Source: Chitinophagaceae bacterium UBA2793
GTDB taxonomy: Bacteria; Bacteroidota; Bacteroidia; Chitinophagales; Chitinophagaceae
DNA: 18,390 bases
Direction of reading: 5' to 3'
Assembly: GCA_002352045.1 (NCBI GenBank)
Contig: DEHT01000036.1
Location: 1-18,390 of the forward strand
Part shown: in pieces, positions 5,606-13,374 of the stretch
How the letters are laid out: each line of letters opens with the position of its first letter
Numbering within the stretch: position 1 is the stretch's first letter
Made by a program: the position numbers and the translations under genes
Notes under the pieces: generated by a model
The model's database searches: none
The model's input: the letters and a program-made list of their open reading frames with translations, nothing else
Told to the model about the DNA's origin: nothing

Positions 5606-7546
5606 CTATTCTCCTTTTCTTTCTTTTATTTCTTCTAAAATAGCCTCTAAAAAGCTACTAATATCCTGCATTCCAAGGTCGCCCTTGCCATGACGTCGAA
5701 CCGAAACTTTGTTTTCGTTTACATCTTTTTCGCCTACTACCAGCATTAAAGGCACTTTTGCTATTTCAGTATCTCGTATTTTTTTACCTATTTTTTCATT
5801 GCGATCATCAATTTCCACTCTTACTCCGGCATCAAATAATTTCTGTTTAACCGTATTTGCATAGTCCATAAACTTATCGCTGATGGGTAAAATTTTAACT
5901 TGTAAAGGTGCCAACCATAAGGGGAATCTGCCAGCATAGTGTTCTAATAAGAAGCCAATAAATCTTTCATGTGTACCCAAAGGTGCTCTATGAATAATTA
6001 ATGGAATTTCCGATTCATTGTGTTGATTGGTGAACGATAATTTAAAACTGCGAGATTGAGCAAAATCAACCTGGTTGGTTGCTAAAGTAAACTCACGGCC
6101 TATTGCGCTCCAAATTTGAACATCTATTTTAGGGCCATAAAATGCACCCTCTCCTTTTACTTCTACAAATGGAACCCCTGTTTCTATCAACACGTTTCTT
6201 ACTAATTCTTCAGTTTCTTGCCAAAGTGCCGGCTCGTTCACATATTTCTGTCCTAATTTTTCAGGATCATGAAGTGATAAACGCATCACATATTTTTCAA
6301 TACCGAATATTTTAAAATATTTCAGGTACAAATCATTTACAGCTTTAAACTCTTGTGCAAATTGTTCTTTGCTGCAATAAATATGTGCATCGTTCATATG
6401 AAGGCATCTAACCCGCATAAGACCAAATAGTTCGCCACTTTGTTCGTAGCGGTAGCAAGTGCCATATTCTGCAATACGATATGGTAGGTCTTTGTAGCTT
6501 TTGTGGTCGGCATCAAAAATCTTATGGTGATGCGGACAGTTCATTGCTTTTAAATAGTATCGCTCCCCATCCATTTCCATTGGAGGAAACATACTGTCTG
6601 CATAATATGGTAAATGCCCACTGGTGAGGTACATGCTTTCTTTTGCAATATGCGGAGTTACTACCCTTTTGTAACCTGCGGCATGTTCAGTTTCTTTTGC
6701 CAACTTTTCAAGCTCTTCAATAATAATTGTTCCATTAGGCATCCATAATATAAGGCCGGGTCCTACATTATCATCCATAGTGTAAATACCTAATTCTTTA
6801 CCCAGCTTACGATGATCTCTTTTCTTTGCTTCTTCCAACATAGCCAGGTATTCATCCAATTCTTTTTGGGCCGGAAACGTAATACCATATATTCGGGTAA
6901 GTTGTTTATTTTTTTCATCGCCTTTCCAATAAGCACCGGCTACACTCATTAATTTAATGGCTTTAATAGGTGCAGTGGTTGGTATATGAGGCCCTCTGCA
7001 CAAGTCGGTAAAGGCCCCTTGAGTATAGAAAGTGATTTCTCCGTCGTTGAGATTTTGCAATAAATCTAATTTATACTCGTCTCCTTTTTCTGTAAAATAT
7101 TGCACAGCTTCGGTCTTGGGAATGGCTTTACGAACGTAGGCATTATTTTGTTTTGCCAGTTCATTCATCTTTTTTTCGAGCTGTGCCAAGTTTTCTTCGG
7201 TAATTTTTTGGTCGCCCAAATCCATATCGTAATAAAATCCTTTTTCAATGGCTGGGCCTACCCAAAACTTAACACCTGGAAATGTAGCTTCCACTGCTTC
7301 TGCCAATAAGTGTGCAGATGAATGCCAAAAGGTTGACTTCCCATCTGTATCGTCCCAGGTTAATAACTTAAGGTTAGCATCTGTATCAATGGGCCGGGTT
7401 GCATCCCAAACTTCTCCATTAATATTGGCCGCCAATACTTTTCTGGCTAATCCTTCGCTTATTGATTTTGCTACATCTAATGCTGTGCTGCCCTGTTGAT
7501 ATTCTCTAATAGAACCATCGGGCAATGTAATTTTAATCATGTTCAT
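5606..7546 (-). CDS. thrS: Threonyl-tRNA synthetase
   Basis: This class II synthetase of 646 residues (typical length) charges tRNA-Thr with threonine in the cytoplasm. Domains in order are the TGS domain (about 1-65, ITLPDGSIREYQQG), the editing domain (about 70-225) with its HSSAH (H75, H79) and CRGPH (C183, H187) motifs, the catalytic core (about 250-545), and the anticodon-binding domain (about 550-646). In the core, C337 (MNCPHH), H388 (HMNDAH) and H519 (IIHRAPLG) are the zinc ligands that select threonine; motif 3 continues GTHERFIGFLLEHYAGRFPLW. Editing motifs are intact, so it should clear mischarged serine. I chose the ATG at 7546 because AAGGA lies 9 bases upstream; TTG at 7555 and ATG at 7540 are alternatives. 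It precedes infC, the usual order. Confidence 0.97.
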   Translation of the reverse strand: MNMIKITLPDGSIREYQQGSTALDVAKSISEGLARKVLAANINGEVWDATRPIDTDANLKLLTWDDTDGKSTFWHSSAHLLAEAVEATFPGVKFWVGPAIEKGFYYDMDLGDQKITEENLAQLEKKMNELAKQNNAYVRKAIPKTEAVQYFTEKGDEYKLDLLQNLNDGEITFYTQGAFTDLCRGPHIPTTAPIKAIKLMSVAGAYWKGDEKNKQLTRIYGITFPAQKELDEYLAMLEEAKKRDHRKLGKELGIYTMDDNVGPGLILWMPNGTIIIEELEKLAKETEHAAGYKRVVTPHIAKESMYLTSGHLPYYADSMFPPMEMDGERYYLKAMNCPHHHKIFDADHKSYKDLPYRIAEYGTCYRYEQSGELFGLMRVRCLHMNDAHIYCSKEQFAQEFKAVNDLYLKYFKIFGIEKYVMRLSLHDPEKLGQKYVNEPALWQETEELVRNVLIETGVPFVEVKGEGAFYGPKIDVQIWSAIGREFTLATNQVDFAQSRSFKLSFTNQHNESEIPLIIHRAPLGTHERFIGFLLEHYAGRFPLWLAPLQVKILPISDKFMDYANTVKQKLFDAGVRVEIDDRNEKIGKKIRDTEIAKVPLMLVVGEKDVNENKVSVRRHGKGDLGMQDISSFLEAILEEIKERKGE

Positions 7547-7555
7547 TATCTTCAA

Positions 7556-7582
7556 TCCTTCATTTAAAGGAGTGCAAATTTA
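7556..7582 (-). promoter_or_regulatory. Promoter -7 element and ribosome-binding site of thrS
   Basis: On the minus strand TAAATTTG (7582-7575) is an exact -7 match; no TTG sits at the right distance upstream, so the -33 is weak. The predicted leader is about 20 bases and contains AAGGA 9 bases before the ATG at 7546. This is one of the few Shine-Dalgarno-like sites in the window and it supports that start. Confidence 0.5.
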
Positions 7583-7616
7583 ACGAACTCTTGGCGATGG
7601 TGAAATTTATTGCTGA

Positions 7617-7624
7617 TAACTTTG
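7617..7624 (+). promoter_or_regulatory. -7 element for the secreted protein gene at 7644
   Basis: TAACTTTG is an exact match to TAnnTTTG, 19 bases before the ATG. The nearest TTG upstream (7591-7593) is 23 bases away, slightly too far. It lies back to back with the thrS promoter, so the 7547-7643 gap is a divergent promoter region. Confidence 0.45.
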
Positions 7625-7643
7625 TTTTTTTATTGAATTTGGT

Positions 7644-8756
7644 ATGATTAGATTTTTATTTTCACTCATTTTATTATTGACCGTTTCAACTTTTTCCCTG
7701 GCTCAAAAAATAAACGGCCAATGGAAAGGTGAGTTTATTGACAACAGTTCAAAATTTGGTAACTGGGGTGGCGATAAATGCGAGTACGTTTTGGAACTGG
7801 AATCAAATGGTGGTATCGTTACTGGAGTTTCATACACTTACTTTACCAACGGTGAAAAAAAATATTATACTATCTGTAAGCTGAAGGGCAGCTTTAATAA
7901 GGCCAAAAAGTACATAGAGGTAACCGAATATGAACGTATTAAAACAAATGTACCGGTGGAAGTAAGTAATTGTTTTCAAGTTCATAAACTAACTTATTTT
8001 AAGCAAACAGGTGGTGATGAAAGCCTGGAAGGGAATTGGATACCTGCACCTAATCAAAAAGCTAATTGCGGTTATGGACTTACCACACTCACCAGGAGAA
8101 GTTTGAAAAACACCATACCGGGTTTTAAATCAAGCAGCCCAAAAGTGAGTAATAGTTATTCAAGAGTAAATGTTCCTAAAAAAAATGCTACTACTGCTGT
8201 TCCCAAAAAAACAAATCCAATTGTGAGTAACCCAAAGATTTCTGAAAACTCAAAAAATATTACAGCAAAAGTATCTCCTCCGGTTTCAAACAAATCAAAA
8301 ACTCCTGAAATTACTTTACCTGGCACAACTCCTGAATCTCAAAAAAGCGAGACCGTGAACATTAAGCCGCAAACACCCTCCATCATAACTCCAAGGGGTA
8401 GGTATGAAAAAAGAAGCAATGATATTTTATCAACTATTCAATTGGAAAACGATAAAGTACGAGTGGACTTATATGATAATGGTGAAATTGATGGCGATAG
8501 TATTTCTGTTTTTTTAAATGGGAAATTATTAATGTCAAATAAAAGACTAACTGCACAGCCATTAACCATTCAATTAGAAAAAGAAGAATTAAAAGAAATA
8601 AATGAACTGGTGATGTACGCCGATAACCTTGGAACTATTCCTCCAAACACTGCATTGATGGTAGTTACTGATGGAAAGAAACGGTACGAAGTACGTATCA
8701 CATCTGACCTTACTAAAAGCGGAACTATTCGATTCATTAAAAAATTAGAGGATTAA
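7644..8756 (+). CDS. Secreted three-part protein of unknown function
   Basis: This 370-residue exported protein has a clear signal peptide (1-20, ending FSLAQ). Residues 21-about 150 are a beta-rich domain starting KINGQWKGEF and containing CKLKGSFNKAKKYIEVTEYE and LEGNWIPAP; the pattern is lipocalin-like, but I cannot name a family. Residues about 150-250 are a low-complexity linker rich in Ser, Thr, Pro, Lys and Asn. Residues about 255-370 form a second domain (RYEKRSNDILSTIQLENDKV, then RVDLYDNGEIDGDSISVFLN and TALMVVTDGKKRYEV) of a kind that recurs in Bacteroidota secreted proteins but has no function I know. No T9SS sorting domain or lipobox is present, so it is probably periplasmic. It is a single-gene transcript with its own promoter and terminator. 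Confidence 0.75.
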   Translation: MIRFLFSLILLLTVSTFSLAQKINGQWKGEFIDNSSKFGNWGGDKCEYVLELESNGGIVTGVSYTYFTNGEKKYYTICKLKGSFNKAKKYIEVTEYERIKTNVPVEVSNCFQVHKLTYFKQTGGDESLEGNWIPAPNQKANCGYGLTTLTRRSLKNTIPGFKSSSPKVSNSYSRVNVPKKNATTAVPKKTNPIVSNPKISENSKNITAKVSPPVSNKSKTPEITLPGTTPESQKSETVNIKPQTPSIITPRGRYEKRSNDILSTIQLENDKVRVDLYDNGEIDGDSISVFLNGKLLMSNKRLTAQPLTIQLEKEELKEINELVMYADNLGTIPPNTALMVVTDGKKRYEVRITSDLTKSGTIRFIKKLED

Positions 8757-8791
8757 AAAACGAGGCTTGATCAATTCAAGCCTCGTTTTTT
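8755..8791. terminator. Strong bidirectional intrinsic terminator
   Basis: CGAGGCTTGA (8761-8770) pairs perfectly with TCAAGCCTCG (8776-8785) around a 5-base loop, with A's before and six T's after. It ends the plus-strand gene at 8756 and the minus-strand T9SS gene at 8805. Confidence 0.92.
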
Positions 8792-8804
8792 AATGGTTAT
8801 TTCA

Positions 8805-11507
8805 TTACTTTATCAAAGTAACACTTCCTTTTTTTATCACCGGCGGTCTTCCGTTTAAACTATATTGAGCTACCCATGTATAGCTATTATTGCCCAGCAT
8901 TTTCCCTTTGTAACGGCCATTCCATTGTTGGGTGGGAATATTCGAATTGAATACCCTTTCTCCATATCGATTAAAAACTTGTAAGCTATATTGCGAAATT
9001 AACGAAAGTAGATTTTTGGGTATTGGGCCAAACCCATCGTTTACTCCATCGCCGTTAGGTGTAAACGCAGATGGAAAATAAATATCGGTAATTGTGGGAG
9101 GTAAACATTGCCCCGGTGCCAGCGCTACAATGGTTGCTTCTGTTTGACTGGATACACAAGTAGTTCCAATAAATCTTGCTGTTATGTTATAAGTTCCTGC
9201 TACAATATTTGTAAATAAATTTGAAACCTGGTAGTTGATACCATTTAAGCTATATTCCACATTTGCAGCAATGGGACTGTTTACCGTAATAGCTCCTGTG
9301 AGTATTGGGCAAGCTGGTTGAACTATTTGAACTGTTGGCTTTTCGGGTGTGGTTGGTCCTATCGTTATAGTGGTGCCGGTACCCGGTGATGTACAGCCGC
9401 TAACAATATCTCTTACTGTAACAATGTATGTGCCATTAACCAAAACTGAAAAATTTGGTGATGCAGTATAAGTTCCACCATTTAAACTATACATATATTG
9501 TGGCCCCAAAGGTGATAAAACTCTAATGGTAGCGTCAAACTGTTGGCAGGTAGGTAAACTTGTTTCTATTGTAGGAGCATTGGGTGCAGAAGGTGCAGCA
9601 TTTACTGTTAAAGACAATACAGGCGACAAGCAGCCGGAAACTGTATTTCTAACAACTACTAAATATGCTCCTGCATTTAAATTATTAAATACAGCTGCAG
9701 ACTGATAGGTGCCACCCCCATTTATAGAATATTCATAATTAGCACCCAGGGGTGAAGTAATAGTTATTTGGCCGGTTGATATACTGCAATTTGGTTGAAT
9801 GGTTACAGAGCCGGTAGGTGTTGAAGGTAATGTAGGAGCAGCATTTACAGTGATGGGGGTAATTCCCGAAACACAACCAGTTACAGTATTTCTTACTGTA
9901 ATACTATAATTTCCTGGTGCAACATTTAAGAAAGTAGTGGATGCCTGATAGGTGATTCCATTAATACTATATTCCAAATTGCTACCTGCAGGCGGAGTAA
10001 GTATAATACTTCCGGTAGGCTCGGCACAAGTTGGATGAACCGTAGTGATGTTTAAAGGCGAAGCCTGTGTAGGTGGTGCAGCGTTGATGGTTACGGCTGT
10101 TCCATTAGAAATACATCCCTGGGCATTTTGTACTGTTACATTGTATGTATTTGGAGTTACCCCTGTAAAAATTGGCGATGATTGATAAGTACCGCCGATA
10201 CTATATTGTAATCCTGTGCCCAAAGGCGCAGTAATGGTAATTGTTCCGGTAGGAACAGCGCAGGTTGGTTGTGCGGTAGCTGTTACTATTGGTGCGGCTG
10301 GTAAGGGATTCACTGTAACCGTTACGTCTTTTGTAATAGGACAACCTGCGGGGGTAGTACTTGTTACCGTATAGGTGGTAGTATTTGTTGGATTAGCAGT
10401 AACTGTAGTTCCTGTTGTCGCACTTAAATTAGCAGGTGGGTTCCAGCTAAAAATTCCGTTTCCACCGGATGCTGTAAGATTTACAGACTGACCTACACAT
10501 ATTTCTGGTGCCGGAGGATTAATGTTTAAAATATTTACGCCTGTATTGGCGGCTATTGTAAAAGTGCAATTATCGCCATTGTAACCGTCGATCATCAAAT
10601 AATAAGTATTGCCTGCTGTAAGTCCCGATGCAGTAATTACAGAAATTAATGGTTGCCCATTACCGCTATAGGGATAAATATGCGGGTAACAACCGTAAGA
10701 TGTAACAGGCCCTGCATCGCAGGTTCCGCTAAAAAATAGCATTTGTAACCCCCCATCAAGGTAATTGGTTCTACTGGTGGTGGGTATCCAAACAGAAAAG
10801 GAAGCTGATGTAGCAGCGGCAATAAATTTTATAAATGAATTATTTTGCAAACTAAAACAAGAATTTAAGTTTGAACCCGGCCAGTCTTGAACAGAAGGTG
10901 CTGCTGTGCTTCCGCATTGGCCATTAAAATCGCATACTAAAGTAGCAGTGGCACATGAAGAGGACGAAGGCAATACATTTGCACAAGAAGGAAGTGCAGG
11001 AGGTAATGCCGCAGGATTGTTTCCAAAACTAATTGACCAACTATTTACCGTACCTGTACCCGATGAATTTCTACGATCCAAAATACAAAGGCTCCACACA
11101 CCATTGGCATTTTGTCCATTGTTCACAGCCCCTAAATGACCCTCGGGCAAAAAACTTCCATTAAACGGTGCCGTGCCAAATTTAATAGCAGTACTAGCTG
11201 TTGAAGTGAAGCAAGTTGTTGCAAAATTATTTCCATTGCCTCCGCTCTGAATTGTAAGAGGTACTATTGTTCCATCGGGGCTTCTTAATACTATTTCCAA
11301 ATCACCAACATCGGTATGTGTTATGTTCATACAAACACTTACCAGGCCGTTATTGCTATTAATTATCCCTACCCCAGAAACGGTTGCATCAAAACAAGTT
11401 TGTGTAGTAGCAATGCTTGGAATATTTCCCCCGGAACCGGTAAAAGTTTGAGCAAAGCAAAAAATATTAAAGAACATCAAGGTAAGTAGCGTAAAAATAA
11501 ACTTCAT
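8805..11507 (-). CDS. T9SS type B cargo with P-domain and five tandem repeats
   Basis: This 900-residue secreted protein goes through the type IX system to the cell surface or medium. It has a signal peptide (1-20, ending FCFAQ); a proprotein-convertase P-domain (about 25-162, with DVGDLEIVLRSPDGT, then GVWSLCILDR and VNSWSISFG); a cysteine-rich beta domain (about 174-325) ending in TYYLMIDGYNGDNCTF; an Ig-like domain (about 332-402); five repeats of about 80 residues (400-795) of the SprB-like kind with YSLNG/YSINGG and VNAAP landmarks; and a gliding motility-associated C-terminal domain (about 803-900, FPSAFTPNGDGVND through NRYGERVF and YTWVAQY). The plan suggests an adhesin or surface protein; no catalytic domain is visible. 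Confidence 0.9.
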   Translation of the reverse strand: MKFIFTLLTLMFFNIFCFAQTFTGSGGNIPSIATTQTCFDATVSGVGIINSNNGLVSVCMNITHTDVGDLEIVLRSPDGTIVPLTIQSGGNGNNFATTCFTSTASTAIKFGTAPFNGSFLPEGHLGAVNNGQNANGVWSLCILDRRNSSGTGTVNSWSISFGNNPAALPPALPSCANVLPSSSSCATATLVCDFNGQCGSTAAPSVQDWPGSNLNSCFSLQNNSFIKFIAAATSASFSVWIPTTSRTNYLDGGLQMLFFSGTCDAGPVTSYGCYPHIYPYSGNGQPLISVITASGLTAGNTYYLMIDGYNGDNCTFTIAANTGVNILNINPPAPEICVGQSVNLTASGGNGIFSWNPPANLSATTGTTVTANPTNTTTYTVTSTTPAGCPITKDVTVTVNPLPAAPIVTATAQPTCAVPTGTITITAPLGTGLQYSIGGTYQSSPIFTGVTPNTYNVTVQNAQGCISNGTAVTINAAPPTQASPLNITTVHPTCAEPTGSIILTPPAGSNLEYSINGITYQASTTFLNVAPGNYSITVRNTVTGCVSGITPITVNAAPTLPSTPTGSVTIQPNCSISTGQITITSPLGANYEYSINGGGTYQSAAVFNNLNAGAYLVVVRNTVSGCLSPVLSLTVNAAPSAPNAPTIETSLPTCQQFDATIRVLSPLGPQYMYSLNGGTYTASPNFSVLVNGTYIVTVRDIVSGCTSPGTGTTITIGPTTPEKPTVQIVQPACPILTGAITVNSPIAANVEYSLNGINYQVSNLFTNIVAGTYNITARFIGTTCVSSQTEATIVALAPGQCLPPTITDIYFPSAFTPNGDGVNDGFGPIPKNLLSLISQYSLQVFNRYGERVFNSNIPTQQWNGRYKGKMLGNNSYTWVAQYSLNGRPPVIKKGSVTLIK
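9115..10311 (-). repeat. Five tandem repeats of about 240 bp inside the T9SS type B gene
   Basis: The coding sequence repeats with a period of about 240 bp. Boundaries, set at the VNAAP-like linkers, fall near 10075, 9835, 9592 and 9352. Shared landmarks are PTC or PNC, ITITSPLG-like, YSINGG-TYQ and GTYxVTVRN-x-GC. The units are clearly divergent at the DNA level, so they are old duplications, not a recent expansion. Confidence 0.8.
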
Positions 11508-11518
11508 AAAATAACCAA

Positions 11519-11541
11519 CAGTTTAGTAAGCAAATAAACTG
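11519..11541 (-). repeat. 7-bp inverted repeat in the leader of the T9SS type B gene
   Basis: CAGTTTA (11519-11525) and TAAACTG (11535-11541) pair across a 9-base loop. The near edge is 12 bases upstream of the ATG at 11507. It could sequester the translation start or be a protein site; the function is unknown. Confidence 0.35.
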
Positions 11542-11630
11542 CGAAAATATTGTTTTTATGAGTAATTATCATTGTAATAGATTATCAAATCATCATTTTA
11601 AAAAATGCTGAACCGGAAAAAAACAGCAAT

Positions 11631-11656
11631 AAAAAAACCGGGAGAAATCCCCGGTT
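11631..11656 (-). terminator. Intrinsic terminator after the 67-residue protein gene
   Basis: AACCGGG (11636-11642) pairs with CCCGGTT (11650-11656). On the minus strand the stem runs straight into seven T's (the A's at 11631-11637), with the last two paired in the stem. It lies 27-52 bases beyond the stop of the small gene and separates it from the T9SS type B gene. Confidence 0.8.
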
Positions 11657-11682
11657 GATATTTTTTATTTTAATTATATCCA

Positions 11683-11886
11683 TTAAACTTTTGTATCGTC
11701 ATAATCCTGGTCTTCCTGATCTTTGTTTGACCAGTCCTGTAAGGCATCTTTAATTTTTTGAAAGAAACCTTTGGGCTCTTTGGCTTTCTCATTTTCTGAC
11801 TGACCCGAACCTTCTGCATCAGATGATGCTAAAGGCTCATCATCGCCGCCCGGAAAATACATAAAGTGGTTTAGTCTTAGTTTCAT
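11683..11886 (-). CDS. Small acidic protein of unknown function (67 residues)
   Basis: I do not recognise a family. The N-terminal third is basic and aromatic (MKLRLNHFMYFPGGDDEP), the middle is Ser/Glu-rich, then a short amphipathic helix follows (KGFFQKIKDALQDWSNK), and the end is very acidic (DQEDQDYDDTKV). There is no signal peptide or membrane helix, so it should be cytoplasmic and largely disordered. It is likely real: it starts with ATG, has an exact -7 element upstream (11940-11947) and its own terminator downstream (11631-11656), and its composition is biased as in small charged proteins. A second ATG at codon 9 would remove the basic start. It sits between two T9SS cargo genes, but nothing links it to secretion. 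Confidence 0.65.
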   Translation of the reverse strand: MKLRLNHFMYFPGGDDEPLASSDAEGSGQSENEKAKEPKGFFQKIKDALQDWSNKDQEDQDYDDTKV

Positions 11887-11939
11887 AATAGAAAAATTTA
11901 GAGGTGGTAAAATTAAACGAACGCTTTATATAACCATTC

Positions 11940-11947
11940 CAAATATA
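11940..11947 (-). promoter_or_regulatory. -7 element for the 67-residue protein gene
   Basis: On the minus strand this is TATATTTG, an exact TAnnTTTG match. The -33 position 20 bases upstream reads ATG rather than TTG. The predicted leader is about 45 bases. Confidence 0.45.
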
Positions 11948-11988
11948 ATGAATTAATGATATTAAAACATTTGTAGGGGAAACAAAAT

Positions 11989-12017
11989 AAAAAAAGAGGC
12001 TGCCTTTTAGCAGCCTC
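11989..12017 (-). terminator. Intrinsic terminator after the T9SS type A gene
   Basis: GAGGCTGC (11996-12003) pairs perfectly with GCAGCCTC (12010-12017) over a 6-base loop; on the minus strand it is followed by seven T's. It lies 23 bases beyond the stop at 12040. Confidence 0.92.
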
Positions 12018-12039
12018 AACTTAAAAACCCAATAAGAAC

Positions 12040-13305
12040 TTATTGAACAACTATTCGTTCAGTAAACGCAATTTGTTTGTCTTCTCCCAATGCCTTTACA
12101 ATGTAAACGCCATTGGATGGTTTTGTTTTAAGGCTCACAGTTGCAGTTTGAGTGCCTTTGCTAATATTTACAATTTGTGATTGTAGGGTTCTGCCCGAAA
12201 TATCCGTAATCAACAGGGTATAATTTCCCGGTTTTTGATTTTGAAATAATACAGAAAAATTGGAACCTGTAACCGGATTGGGGAATACATTTTTATCGGA
12301 ATTACTAAAAAGATTATCTATTAATGGGACATACTCACCTTTTTTACGAGCAGCATCCGCCTCTTTTTGTAAAAGAAGATTACCGTTGGCAAAATCAGAA
12401 GCATTGTATTGCTTGTCTGAGTTAGCAATCGGGGAAGCTTTTAAATCAGATAGTTTAGCTACATAGTAACCGGCAAAAACATTTGCGCTGCCTAATACAA
12501 TATCGCCATTTGCATTTACTGCTGCAGCATTGCTGGTGAAGTTTGCTGGCAAACCGGTAATGGTTCCTTTAAAGCTGGCTACCCTGGTATCAATATCAAT
12601 TACAAATACATTTCTTGAGGCGCTAATAATGTATAGTTTTCCAAATGCATCTGCCAGCATATCGCCGCCCCAACTGCTGCATTTGTTATGAACGGATATA
12701 GCTCCATTTTTCTCATCATCAATTAACGCTCCCAGTTCAGTAATTACAGGTTTTCTACCGGTGGTAAATTTAATAAAATGATTTCCATCATTACTTAAAG
12801 CATAGCCATTGCCATCTGCTGCTATCACCATTCTGGTAATATTATTTGCTTCGTCCAATTTCATAGGGTTGCTATTAGCAAATGCCAGTGCATCGCTTGA
12901 AGTACTATAAAATTTAGGGGTTTCGTTTTTAATATTTAATTCGACCCAGCGCAATTCTCCAATTCTCATCGGAATAAAAAACAATTTATTGTTTCTTTGG
13001 TCGAAAGCGGCAGCCGCTACCATTGAACCGGTAGGATATTCTTTAGATGTAAAAATATTGGGGTTATTGGTAGTTTGATTAACTACTTTTTTTGTATTCA
13101 GATCTGTGAAAACAAAATTGCTTTTGCTTCTTTGGAAAATTGTTTTAGTAACCTGGCCAGTACCTAAATCAATTTGCCGAATGTTCATCCATATATGGTC
13201 GGCATTTCCATCGCTGGTAATGGCAAAAGCTTTATTTGCATCCTGTGCCATTATTCCAAAAGAAGAAATTCCCAATAAAGTGCTAAGTAAAATTTTTTTG
13301 TTCAT
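12040..13305 (-). CDS. T9SS type A cargo protein of unknown function
   Basis: This 421-residue exported protein has a signal peptide (1-20, MNKKILLSTLLGISSFGIMA, then QD) and a T9SS type A sorting domain at the C terminus (about 338-421: NVFPNPVTGSNFSVLFQ, then YTLLITDISGRTLQ, NGVYIVKA and the final ERIVVQ). The part between (about 22-310) has short blade-like repeats (AAAFDQRNNKLFFIPM; VIAADGNGYALSNDGNHFIK; ADAFGKLYIISASRNVFVID; AVNANGDIVLGSANVFAGYY), suggesting a beta-propeller. I see no catalytic motif. It should be exported across the outer membrane and either attached to the surface or released. Its own terminator follows; upstream is murQ, 69 bases away. Confidence 0.88.
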   Translation of the reverse strand: MNKKILLSTLLGISSFGIMAQDANKAFAITSDGNADHIWMNIRQIDLGTGQVTKTIFQRSKSNFVFTDLNTKKVVNQTTNNPNIFTSKEYPTGSMVAAAAFDQRNNKLFFIPMRIGELRWVELNIKNETPKFYSTSSDALAFANSNPMKLDEANNITRMVIAADGNGYALSNDGNHFIKFTTGRKPVITELGALIDDEKNGAISVHNKCSSWGGDMLADAFGKLYIISASRNVFVIDIDTRVASFKGTITGLPANFTSNAAAVNANGDIVLGSANVFAGYYVAKLSDLKASPIANSDKQYNASDFANGNLLLQKEADAARKKGEYVPLIDNLFSNSDKNVFPNPVTGSNFSVLFQNQKPGNYTLLITDISGRTLQSQIVNISKGTQTATVSLKTKPSNGVYIVKALGEDKQIAFTERIVVQ

Positions 13306-13310
13306 AAGAG

Positions 13311-13353
13311 CAGTTTTAGGTTAAAGAATTAATAATTGAATTTACCTAATTCT
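13311..13353 (-). repeat. Imperfect inverted repeat in the leader of the T9SS type A gene
   Basis: CAGTTTTAGGT (13311-13321) pairs with ACCTAATTCTG (13344-13354, one base beyond the given end) with two mismatches, and AAA (13323-13325) with TTT (13341-13343) extends the stem after one bulged base. The near edge is 5 bases from the ATG at 13305, so it could cover the translation start. Confidence 0.35.
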
Positions 13354-13374
13354 GTTTTATAAAGCAATTATTTT

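Noticed and set aside
9115..10311. Regular 240-bp repeats as a CRISPR-like or satellite array
   Set aside because: The repeats are long, divergent and in one reading frame; they encode protein repeats in a T9SS cargo.
10906..11139. Plus-strand open frame inside the T9SS type B gene
   Set aside because: It lies antisense to the P-domain/cysteine-rich domain coding sequence and has no promoter or family features.
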